Below are positions 53,413-64,000 of a stretch of 64,000 nucleotides of DNA, piece by piece. Within the stretch, counting starts at the first letter, position 1, and every line of letters begins with the position of its first letter. The notes beneath the pieces were generated by a model. That model saw only the letters and a list, made by a program, of their open reading frames with translations. It was not told the DNA's origin and ran no database searches. Made by a program: the position numbers and the translations under genes. The stretch covers positions 2,092,001-2,156,000 of the forward strand of contig NC_090121.1 in NCBI RefSeq assembly GCF_023973825.1, given 5' to 3'. This stretch comes from Plasmodium brasilianum (taxonomy: Eukaryota; Apicomplexa; Aconoidasida; Haemosporida; Plasmodiidae).

Positions 53413-54328
53413 ATGAAACAAATAATGAAGTTACTCTTTTTTATAAAAATTACTATATTTATCCATTTAACGTGGATATACCATATTAACAAATATATGG
53501 TATGATAGTATTATTTAAGGCTATTTACATTATTCATATTTATCTTGTTTTATTTTCATTAGTACTATTTTTTTAGAATTCGATTATTTATACTTCAAAT
53601 AACAAATTTTAAAACTATTTTTTTAGCGTACAAGTAACCCATATTTGGACAAGTGCAACCCTGGTAGGGATTTTGATACAAGAACATGTAGATTACTAGG
53701 AGTATATAAACAACAAATTTATTCAGACGTTGTATGGTTAAAAGGTGATGCCCCAACTGTTGAAGAGTACAAAAAATTATGTGGATATAATTTTAGAAAA
53801 GTAACTAGAGAAAAAACGAAACACCAAAAAGTACTTTCAGTAAATAATACAGAAAGCTTTGAACAAGCTAGGGAAAGACAATCCCCTGAAAACAATAGAA
53901 AAAATTCATACTTTGATAAACGATTGATCAACAAAATATATTATATTAATAAGGATAGTTCTGCTAAGGATAAGTATTTGAAATTATTAGGAAAAAATAT
54001 AAAGAAAAAAAAAAAAGTGTTATATGTTTTTTCTGTCCCATTTGTAGCATTTGCATTAGCAATAATTGCTTTAAGGAAATTAGATCATTTGAATTTTAAG
54101 GATTATGTTTTTTTTTCATTGGATAGTTTTCATCCATTAGTTATAGTATTCGCCATATTGGGGATCATAGTTATAACAGCGATTATTTATGCCTCTACAA
54201 AAATTGAAAAGTATGATAAATTAGGACATATAAAAAGTAGATTGAATTATACGAAATATTCTCCTTTCATCAAATTAAACTCTTTTACCAATAACTATCG
54301 AAAATTTCCTGTGAAATGCGGACAATAA
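53413..54328 (+). CDS. Exported two-membrane-segment protein, distinct C-terminal type, intact
   Basis: Exon 1 is 53413-53499 (29 codons; an in-frame ATG lies one codon upstream), the intron is 53500-53626 (127 bases, GTATGATAG...TTTTTTTAG) and exon 2 is 53627-54328. The product is 262 aa. The signal segment ends in Leu-Thr-Trp-Ile. The PEXEL-like site is RLLGV at 51-55, so position 4 is Gly and position 5 Val. A long charged region follows (REKTKHQKVLSV, FEQARERQSPENN). Membrane segments lie at about 160-178 (VFSVPFVAFALAIIAL) and 198-219 (PLVIVFAILGIIVITAIIY). The tail is long (about 40 residues) and basic, ending FPVKCGQ. The leader, exon 1 and intron are those of fam-l genes, but the second half lacks their signatures. 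It is best called a Plasmodium exported protein of unknown function. Confidence 0.83.
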
Positions 54329-57300
54329 TTAAATATAACTATAATTCGTTAAATATTATAAGCTCACCCTTACATATATGTCCTATTTTATATGCAATAG
54401 CAAAAATATAAATCTTTAATTTTTTTGTTAATATATTGGTTACTATAATTCTCGCCTTTTTTTTTTAAACATTTTCTTATCTTAACACCGTTTAATGGTT
54501 TATATATATATTTCTTTATTTAACAAAATGTTTTAAAAATATATATGTGTTTACCTTAAAATTTGTATTTGAAGTTTGTATTTATGTATTTTTGTTGATA
54601 TTTTACACCAATTTATATTTTTTCACGTAAAAAGTAATATTAATTATTTTTAAAATATTTTTTTAATCTTAAATAATTATTTGCTTATTTAATTAAAAAA
54701 AAATGAATTAATAGTTTTAATTTAAAAATAATTACGTCTTGTTTTAGAGTTTATAGTTCAAATATTTATTGTAATGGTTAAATAAATCAGGGAATTTATA
54801 AATGTATTCCAAAATGAAAGTTTTTTTCGTAGAATATGTTAGAATAGTTTAAAAAATAATCATATTTTAAAAGTATTTAGTTAAAAAAATATAAGAGTTA
54901 AATTAAGATTAATATAAAATTATTTAGTTAGTTTTAGTGTCTAAAAATTATTCTAGTGCAATATATATTAGGTGAAATTATGAATATAAAGTTAACGGAA
55001 ATTGAAATAATTTAAATAGATTTTCTACATCATGAAATTCTAACTTGTTTATACTAGAAAAATAAAAAGATAATTTTTATTTATTACAAGTTTTTTTTTT
55101 TTTTTTTTCTATTGTTAAAACTCTGAATTTTATATTCCAAGAAGGAAATAAAAATAATGTAAATATTAAATTTAATTAAGGATATCAATGAAATAACAAA
55201 AATGAACAATGTATAAGGAAAATATATTTTGATCAAATGTTCAATAAACTTTTGTTTAGAATATGCTAATATAGATATTAAATAGTAAAAAAATAGTACA
55301 CCATTATAAATATTTTGTCATAAATGATAATAAATAATAAAAATATTAAAAGTCTTAAGTATTATAAACATAATCGCAACATTGAGAAAACTGAAAAGTT
55401 TAGAAGTATTAATATAAAATATGTTTTTTATACCCATATAATATTTTTTTCTGAAATATGATGCTTTCATTCAATACATGAGTATCTACTATTTTTACTT
55501 TTATCTTTATTTATAAGTAATAAATTGATTTTATATTTTTAATGCAAATCTCAAAATATTTATATATGTATTAATGGAAGTGTTATTCTAGTTATACTAG
55601 GAAACCTGCAAAAAAAAAAAATTATATAATAACAAATATTCTTTGTTATTTTATTTCAGAATACATTTTGGCTAAATAAAGTTTAAAGACCACTCTTTTT
55701 TGTTGTTTACATAAATTAAACTGAAATAAGTTAAACGTACTATTGTTGTGTATTCTTGAAACTAAATTATGTTCCAATTTTTATATTATAAATTGTCGTT
55801 GTATGTCTGTTAACAGAATAACATGTGAACTATATTTATCATGTATTTGTATGGATATTAACGGATAAATGTAATAATGAATCGTATTAATTATATGTTC
55901 AACCAAATAATTTAATGAAAATTTGTGAAATTTCATCTTTCCAAATACTTTCCTGTCTAAATATTTCCAATAATAGTAATATGTAAGTAAATTATTAAAA
56001 TTGTTTTACGTTTACACTAAAAAAACAATGAGGGTTTATTACAATAATTCACATTTTATTTTGTTATGTTGAAATAGTTACTATGAAATGTAACAATAAC
56101 TAAACCACTGAACATCATGCTAGTATACGCATAATGTTGATGGAAAGCTTATTATTACAAAGTTTTTTGAGACTTTAAGGAAGTAATTTAAAAGCTATAA
56201 CATATATTTTTTCTTTTTTTTTATTAAAATCCGTACATGAACTCTTTTAATTGAGACATTTTATTATTTTTACTGGTGTAAATAAACAATTACATATGTA
56301 ATCTCTTTTTCTACACCTTTTCTATGCTATAATTTATTAAGGACATACAAAAATTTTTATTAAGATAGATATAAATATATTTTTTTTTAAATAACGAATT
56401 TTTATATTAATATATATATATAGTATAATGCTCATAATATACAAGAAGAGAACAAATATAACCTATATAGTGCATTCATTTTGGAATTTGTTGGAACACT
56501 GAGAAAATTAGGATATATAAATTAAGTATAATATAAATATTCAAAAAAAAAAAATGTATTATCTTTAAATGAAGATTATGAGAAAGATGAAAAATATTTT
56601 GAAGAATATAAAAATTTATTTGGAAAATTGAAGCTATACCACGAAGAACTATGATATGATAATCTAAGATCCTGAAGTTTTTAAGAAATTTTTATATATA
56701 TAAAAAAATTATTAATATTAAATTTTATAAGTTACTTGAAAATAAAATATGGAACACCGATAACAGAACATTTAAAAAATACAAAAACTTATTGTAAATA
56801 TAAAAAATATACTAAACTGTTCTGAATATTTCTAAAGAAAATCGATAAATACATTGAATTAGTATTATGCCATGGGGTGAAGCATCAAAATGAAACTAAA
56901 CATTTGTCTTATGGAAGTATATTATGAGAAAATTTAAAATATATTTATGTAGAGAGAAATGTCTTTGTTGAGTTATATTATTCGATATTATTTCATTCTA
57001 TTTTGCAATATCTAATGTTTTAGTGTATACGGTATTTTTTTGAGCATTAAGTAATATAATGTCATTTTAAATTGTGTTAAAACTTATAAAAATCATTATT
57101 TTTCTTAGAACTTCTAGAAAATTTAAGAAATCGCAGAATTTTTTGAGAATAATAATATTCTAAATTATGTTTCGCTTTAACATATTATTGCTATATATAT
57201 TTTAATTTTTATAGAGGAGTTGTTACCATAATTAATTTTTATATATATTAAAGAGAAAAGACACGTGTTTATTTCTATCATGTATACAACTTACACTTAA

Positions 57301-60300
57301 AATTTATATGGTATTTAAAATAATAATTTATACTATAAAAATAATTTATTTTAATTTTTTGCGAATTCCATATATGAATATTTTCATATACGAATATAGC
57401 TTTTGTAATTTTTTTTTTTTGTTACATCTGATTATGTTTTATTAGAAATGTATATATACATATACTGTTCTTTTTAAAGTTCATTTTGTATTTTTGTTAA
57501 GTTTTTTTCTGTGAGATATTTTGAGTGCTGATATATGTAGAGGATAACAAATAAATACTTCATAAGTGATTATATTTCTTGAATATTTAATTATATAGCA
57601 ATATATAATATAGAGATTTATTAATATGCAAAATACAAATTTTATGAAATAAGAAAGTTAATACAAGATCATATATCCTTTTTTTTTATTTTATTTAACA
57701 AATAATATAAAGTTATATATGTACTATACATTAAGAGAATGTGAACAAATGAGTATTGTATTTTCTTAATAAGAACTGTTCATATTTTAATATTATATAA
57801 TATTTACGTGCAATTTTGTTACATATGTTGATCTTTTAGGAATAAATGTATATTAAATACATTATTAATACAATTAATAGGTGGTATAATAAACGTATAT
57901 TTCAAATTTTGGGATAATTCATATGAACAGTTAAAATTTAATTAAAAAAAAAGAGAAAAAAAAAAAATGAATCATTTGTATACAATGTAATATTATAATA
58001 CATTTCAATAAATATATGATACTGATAAATTAATTTTATTATTAGAACACATTTAAAGATACATCTATATGTTCTATGTTAAAATATATATACAGTGCAT
58101 TTGAGTAGTTTATTAAATAATAAAGAAATTTCGAATAGAAATTATACCTTCATATGTTTCATATAGTACAATTAGGGAAATCAAAATAATATCATAAATA
58201 TAAATTTTATAAATAAGCATTATATGAATATATTAAGTTACTTATATTTTCACATTTATTATTTTATTTATATAACGCATTTTTTTCTTGTAATATAACA
58301 CGATAATTAATAAACCGTTAACAAGTATACGTATATTTTTTAGAATAACTGAATATTATATTTATCAAAAAAAATGAAAAACATTATTTTTATGATATCC
58401 AGTTGTCCTTGATGCAGATATTGGATGAGCTAGAAAAACATTGAACTTTATGTTAAGAAAACATCAAAAATTAAAAATATTTATAGGTTTTAATTATTAA
58501 AAGAAATAGAAAATAAGGAAAACAATTAAAAAAGAATTATATTAATTTAAAAAATAATAAATTGCTAATAATGCACAAGCAATAAACAATATTAAGCATA
58601 AATAATTATTTTATTACTCTAATACCAGAATAATTGTACTTGCATTATTGGAAAAGTTTATAAATTAAAATAGCATAATAGAATTATTCGAAAGAATTTT
58701 TAATAAAAGAAAAGTTAAAATATTTTAATAATACTTCATGTCATATATTATAATATAACTTTTTGGAAAATGTCAAAAAAAAAAAAAAATAGAAAGTTGA
58801 CACAAAAATAAGTGTTCAGAATGGATATATTTTATAAACCACAAATATTGATAAATTAAATTTTTTTTAAAATAAATTCAACATTGTTATATTTACTATA
58901 AATATGTAGATCTTATCCTTTATGATCTATATTATGTTATGTATTTATTAATTATACTTATTTAGTAAAAAAACAAATATTTTATCTGATTATATTAACA
59001 GTACTTGATTAATAAGAATGCAAATTACACATCTTCCCAATAGATATGTATATTCATATGCATATTTATATTATTTTGTACAAACTATTAGTAAAAATAT
59101 CATACAATTATCAAAATTATCAATATAAATTAGCATTTTTTTTTAAATATTTATGGCAAATTTTAAATTTACATATATCTCTATATAAATTAAATATTCT
59201 GAAAATTCTTTTTTATATGATTGTATATCTAATATCATTCTAGTAGTTAATGATGAAATATTAAGAGTCAACTAAATAATTATTAGATAACTTACATTTA
59301 ATTGTTAGGAAGTTAATAGGCGTATTCATACAAGAGTTGAACAAAAAAAAGTAATGTGTAAACGAAAGATTATTAAAATCGAAAGACAATTACTTATATA
59401 TTTTTGGAGTACGTGGATTTAAAAAAAATAAAATAAGAGAATTTCAGGTTGAAAAATAAATAATTAATTAAAATTTTCTGGTAAAATTAATGAAGTGAAA
59501 TATAGAAGAATATATAGTGTAGTAAAATATAAATATATAACATTTTATATATTTTTTTATAATTTTGTATAATTTAAAAATATTATGGTTACTTCAAAAT
59601 TTTTTCTTTTTAAAAATATGTTTTAACTTTTAATATGTGAAAGAAAATACATTTAAATTAGGATAAATAAACATATTAATGTATTAAATGAATTATGGAA
59701 GGCATATAGAAATATTTAGGAAGCAAGCACAAAATAAACTAATATACTTATGTAGGTTTATATGTTATGTGGAAAAATATCGTTTACCCTGAAAACATTA
59801 TTATTAATGATATACTAATTTACGTAAAGTAACAACTTTTAAGAATTATCACATTTTAAATTATATATGTAATCGTGTGAATGGTATTAGAAGAATAATG
59901 ATTTTACAAAATTTGAAAAAAAAAAAAAGACTTTATCTTTATCAAATATAAAGAGGTATTTAAATAAATACATGAATTACCAGTATTAACGAAGTGTTAA
60001 CGTAGATTTCATTTTGAATGAGGAACAAAAAGTTAGCATTATTCATGTATCATGAAAGTAATTATAATTTTATATTTGATTTTTCTGATACAGGAGCTAT
60101 TCATTGTTGTCATATTTTATGGAATATATATAAAATAAATTTATCATTAGTTTTGGAATTGTATTTTTTTTATCTAATATAATGAAAAATGGTAGAATAT
60201 ATATGTGCTTAGCTTGATTTAATGTTATGAAAAATATTCATAAATAAAAAAAGTTAACTAAATAAAAGATAAAGATTCTATATTATTTAGAACTGTAAGG

Positions 60301-61213
60301 AAACAGTTGACACACACATTCAATTAATGAAAATCTAATAAATATTGATTTATCTTAACGAATTTTCAATACATTATTTTATTTCTACTTAGAATGATAA
60401 TAAAATTTTAAAATAGTTGGATCTAAGTATATATACATATAAAATAATACTATGTTGATTATTAAACAAATATAAAAGCTTAAAACAAAAAAAGAGCAAA
60501 AAAAAATTATGCATTCTACACATTAAATAAATATCGTAAATTAATAATTATATTTTATTTATCTAATTTACTGATGACTATTAATTAATAGGTGAACAAT
60601 ATTTATGAGCATTAAAAGGAAGAACTACGTTTATTTTCAAAGAAAAAAACATGATTTAATGTAATTTTAGTGCACATTGTTATATTTTTTTATCTTTAAA
60701 TGTTTATTTTTTTTAGAAAAATTAAGAAAAAATATATATATTTATATACAAATAAATTGCCATAAAGTATATTTTTACAATAATTGTGAAACTTTAATAA
60801 TTTAAACTAAAAATTAAAATACAAATAATTGTTTATATTAAAAGACAAATATAGTTATATGAAGAACATTTTTTAAGATGAAATATAAAAATATAAATAA
60901 TTCATGTATTATATAATTGTATTGTCGTCATATATTTTTTACAACTGATCATATAAAATTTTATTCACTTTAGAATTACTATAGTAAATTTATAAAATTA
61001 ATTTTTTAGAATGAATAGTTTTTTCCCATTTTTTACTGGACTTGGATTAATCTATGAGATAATTTTATGTGTATTATTTTAAAAAAATTGTATTATCCAT
61101 ATCTGCGTAACATAATATTAAAAAAGTATTACTAGGAATACGAATAAATAGTGGATTATAATATAAAATAGTAACAGACATATTTGTGAGGGAATAGATG
61201 TAGAGAATCAAAT
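54329..61213. other. 6.9 kb intergenic stretch with decayed coding-like tracts
   Basis: No intact gene is seen. A tract at about 56540-56990 on the + strand reads long pieces (LNEDYEKDEKYFEEYKNLFG, then KIKYGTPITEHLKNTKTYCK) with scattered stops; this could be an old surface-protein gene. Weaker coding-like pieces lie near 58620-58680 and 59930-60120. A T18 tract lies at 55091-55108. A 65-codon ORF at 59046-59243 is not supported. Confidence 0.45.
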
Positions 61214-62063
61214 TTAGACTGAAGAGACTAAAGAGATTGGAATTATAGCTACAGCTTTAACTGAAACTGTGCCTACAATTATGATTGCGGTTAACATTAT
61301 TGCTAATCACATAAAGATTTAAAACATTATAGATTTACTTCGCTGATTTTGCTTATATTTTAGAGTACCACTCATTTTATCCATATAATTAATAAAATTA
61401 AATTTATTTCTTGATTTGTTATGGCATACAGATGAGTCATTTTTTTAGTACGAATTTTTTATAGATTTGGGTACGTTTTTATTTTTCTGAATATTATCAT
61501 AATGTTCTAATGTAGAATATTTTTCTTTTAAATTAAGTTCAAAGTCAAATTCTTCCTATCCCTAAAATTCTGAGTTTTCCATCAAATAATCAAGTTCTGG
61601 GGAAGAAGCATCACCGCATAATGATTCATTATCTTTTTGAAAATTGTTGTTATGCTCTAATGCATATAGTTTTCTTTCATATTTTTCAGTACTTGCTTCT
61701 TCTAAATCAATTATTTTTTTCTTTAAGAGTTTATATTTATCTCTCACCGAATCTATTATTTCACCGCTTAACAAATTGTTAAATTTAACGTTTACTAGGT
61801 CATATCTGTTTAATTTCTTGTTCCATAATCTATCACAGATGGTTGAATAAAAGTAAAGGTTCATATTAAACATTCAAAAAATGTATATATATATATATAT
61901 ATTATTTGGATAAAATTTTCTTCCTATATAGAAATATAAAATAAAAAAGAAAAAAATTTAAGTACAATGACTAGTATTCCTCGTCGGAATATTTTAATGT
62001 CCATATTAGACATGAAAAAATATTAGTTTTAGTAAAAAAGATGCGAATTTCTTTATTTCGTTT
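61214..62063 (-). pseudogene. Exported-type protein gene interrupted by five in-frame stops
   Basis: On the minus strand a relic signal exon (about 62063 down to 61975) reads KEIRIFFTKTNIFSCLIWTL and ends SDEEY; its start codon is lost. The main exon is open from at least 61873: DRLWNKKLNRYDLV, KFNNLLSGEIIDSV and an acidic/basic helical part (RDKYKLLKKKIIDLEE). Stops in the same frame then occur at 61562, 61556, 61445, 61319 and 61307. Between and after them the sequence stays coding-like: FELNLKEKYSTLEHYDN, MDKMSGTLKYKQNQRSKS and a membrane stretch (AIMLTAIIIVGTVSVKAVAI). The final stop is at 61214-61216. No frameshift separates the pieces. It resembles Plasmodium exported proteins with a C-terminal membrane segment, but I do not recognise the subfamily. 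Confidence 0.7.
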
Positions 62064-64000
62064 TTATAATGAATTTTTTAAAGTTGTTAAAACTAATGTT
62101 ATAATTAAGGTATTATATATATATGACATTTTCAGTAATAATAAGTAAAATGTTAATTTATATCCTCTTAATTATTTTCCGTTATGTCAATATATAATAT
62201 ATTTAGATTTTTTATTTAAATAAATATAACCATAGTACATATTGGGGCACAAGACAACAATATATTTAAAAAAGAGTTATAATTAAAGAAAATATATTTT
62301 AGTAAAAGTTATACTTAAAAATATTATTAATTCATGCTATTCTAATAAAACAACTAAGAAAGGGTTTAATGTGTATTTAATGGAAAATATTATATAAATA
62401 TTATAGTTCAACATACAAATATTTTATTTCAAAATATAAATAGATTTTAGTATACTATAAATTGATAAAATATTGCATTAATAAAGATATATTATGGGAT
62501 AAAATTCTATTAATCAAATACACACTAGAATACACTCGAAAAATATTTTTAGAACTTGTATAATTAAATCAGTCACAAAATATATAATAAAAATATATTA
62601 TAAATTTTCCTCTAATTATCTGAATGTACTGTTTTTGAAAATTATGTTTAATAAAACTTATTAATTAAAATGTAGAGGGAATAAAATATGGTAGTAACAA
62701 AATTATAATATGTTACATAAATTTATATTATATATATAAAAAGTTTTAGACATAATATAATCTAAACTATTAAAATCTTTGTTTACAAAATAAAATTATT
62801 TAACACATATATATAGTTTTATTTTTATCTTATAACTAAAATATTAGGTATATATTTTGTATAATAATTTAAGAACTAAACTCTTTTGATTTTTTGCGGA
62901 CCATGTATATTTATATATGAAGTCAATAATTCAACTAATATAGCGATATAAAGAATATTAACACCGTAAATTTTGAACTGTTATTTGTTATATGTTGCTT
63001 TATAAATGTTTTAAAAATACACACGCAATGTGATACAATGAGAAGAAAAACAACTAAATTAAACATCATATTTTAAAAATAGAAATTTTTTTTTTTTTAA
63101 CATTTTACTGGTATTTTTTGTGAACATTTTTTTTTAAAGCTTTTTTTTTTTTTATTTAACAAGGATATTTGTACTTTCTTAAAAGTTTTGTTTATTTTTT
63201 CAATTCTAAGACCATTAAAAACAAAAATTGATAAATTCAAGTAAAATATTTTTTAAATATGTTTCGACGAAGATTTTAAAGAATTATTTTTTATTTTATA
63301 AGATCAAAATTAGCAGAAAAAAAAAAAAAATCTAGAATGAACAAGATTTATCCTGAATTTATATGAAATATTTTATTTATTTATATATTATACTATTATT
63401 TTTTTTTCAATGTACATTTATTTTTACAACAGATAATAAAAAATTATATTCGTAATTTATACAGATTTTTTATTTAAAAGACTACTTTACAAATTTAGAG
63501 TTAAAAAGTATTAAATGTAAATAAAACATAGAAAATTCAGCGTGCGTTATTACTGTTTTTAATATGATGCTGAAAACATGTAAATGATAAAAAAAATATT
63601 AAAAAAAAACAAAAAAAAACAATTGCACCTTTTACATTGTATTATGTGTTCTTTTATATAAATTTAATATAAAAGGATTCAAAGAGAAATATTTGTTTTT
63701 ATTAATAGCTAATAAACATTAATTCATTTATAAAGAAAAAATTTATCTAGTAAATATTCATCCATTTATAGATGTAAATAAAAAGAAAAAAAGATGAGGT
63801 TTATTATTAATTATTTAATTATTCTATTTGTATTTTACTTTATTTTATTACCTTTATGTAGATGTTTTAGTGTGCAGTAATTAATTTGGTATTATAAATA
63901 AATGAACTACACTGTTTCTTGAATATATATGTATTTTTTTATTTATTAGTACTAAAAGCAAAATAAAATAAAATCAATAAATACCAAATTGATTGAAAAT
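62064..64000. other. Intergenic, with a possible signal-peptide ORF at the edge
   Basis: AT-rich DNA with several T tracts (63080-63155). No family motif was found. A 28-codon + ORF at 63794-63880 is listed separately. Confidence 0.5.
63794..63880 (+). other. 28-codon ORF resembling a signal peptide
   Basis: It starts MRFIINYLIILFVFYFILLP and ends CRCFSVQ: a basic N-terminus, a hydrophobic core and a small-residue end. It could be a first exon of a secreted protein gene that continues past the window, for example with a splice donor at the GTG near 63872. That donor is weak and nothing downstream confirms it. Confidence 0.2.

Noticed and set aside
61562..61564. Stop-codon reassignment to explain the in-frame stops at 61.2-61.6 kb
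   Set aside because: All other intact genes here use TAA, TAG and TGA as normal stops; pseudogene decay is the simpler explanation.
61644..61850. Plus ORF at 61.7 kb
   Set aside because: Antisense shadow of the minus-strand exported-type relic.
63794..63880. Calling the signal-like ORF a gene
   Set aside because: Too short, weak donor and no second exon inside the window; kept only as a low-confidence observation.

Overview
The window is about 80% A+T, with long poly(dA)/poly(dT) tracts and (AT)n runs. The genes are short, spliced, and separated by kilobases of non-coding DNA. Every recognisable gene belongs to a Plasmodium subtelomeric multigene family: PIR, STP1/SURFIN-like, and the two-exon exported families called fam-l and fam-m in Plasmodium malariae. 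The best reading is a subtelomeric segment of P. malariae or a close relative. I recalled the family names from known sequence motifs and could not search a database. The fam-l versus fam-m label is less certain than membership of this two-exon exported class.

Layout, left to right. An intact fam-l gene lies at 2.2-3.0 kb (+) and a broken fam-m gene at 5.6-6.5 kb (+). An anonymous relic sits at 8.0-8.3 kb (+). An intact three-exon PIR gene is at 9.1-10.3 kb (-), and a multiply broken STP1 gene at 14.2-16.9 kb (-). An intact fam-l gene follows at 23.2-24.1 kb (+), then an orphan fam-m tail at 27.0 kb (+). Two decayed exported-protein genes lie at 28.8-29.6 and 32.0-32.9 kb (+). Another intact fam-l gene, sister to the 23 kb copy, is at 35.9-36.9 kb (+). 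Next come an intact divergent exported-protein gene at 41.9-42.8 kb (+), a relic signal exon at 44.0 kb (+), a broken fam-l gene at 47.1-48.1 kb (+), and an intact exported-protein gene with an unusual C-terminus at 53.4-54.3 kb (+). An exported-type pseudogene with several stops lies at 61.2-62.1 kb (-). The first exons and splice junctions were worked out by hand from frame continuity and GT/AG signals.

The + strand genes share one plan. Exon 1 has 29 codons and a hydrophobic signal segment ending near a Trp-Ile. An intron of about 125 bases follows. Exon 2 starts with a linker to an Arg-x-Leu-x-x (PEXEL-like) site at residues 51-56, then a charged region, two membrane segments and a basic tail. 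The products are expected to be secreted and exported into the infected red cell. PIR and STP1 are variant membrane proteins of the same host-interface repertoire. About half of the loci are broken.

The most useful observations are these: a conserved leader at a fixed 49-50 base distance before several start codons; a poly(dT) tract about 0.9 kb upstream of four copies, marking a duplicated unit; a mosaic pair of fam-l genes; unrelated C-termini on a common exon 1/export scaffold; and repeated Trp-to-stop changes in the STP1 relic. I found no clear evidence for a wholly new biological system. No tRNA, rRNA, CRISPR array, transposon or telomere repeat was recognised.
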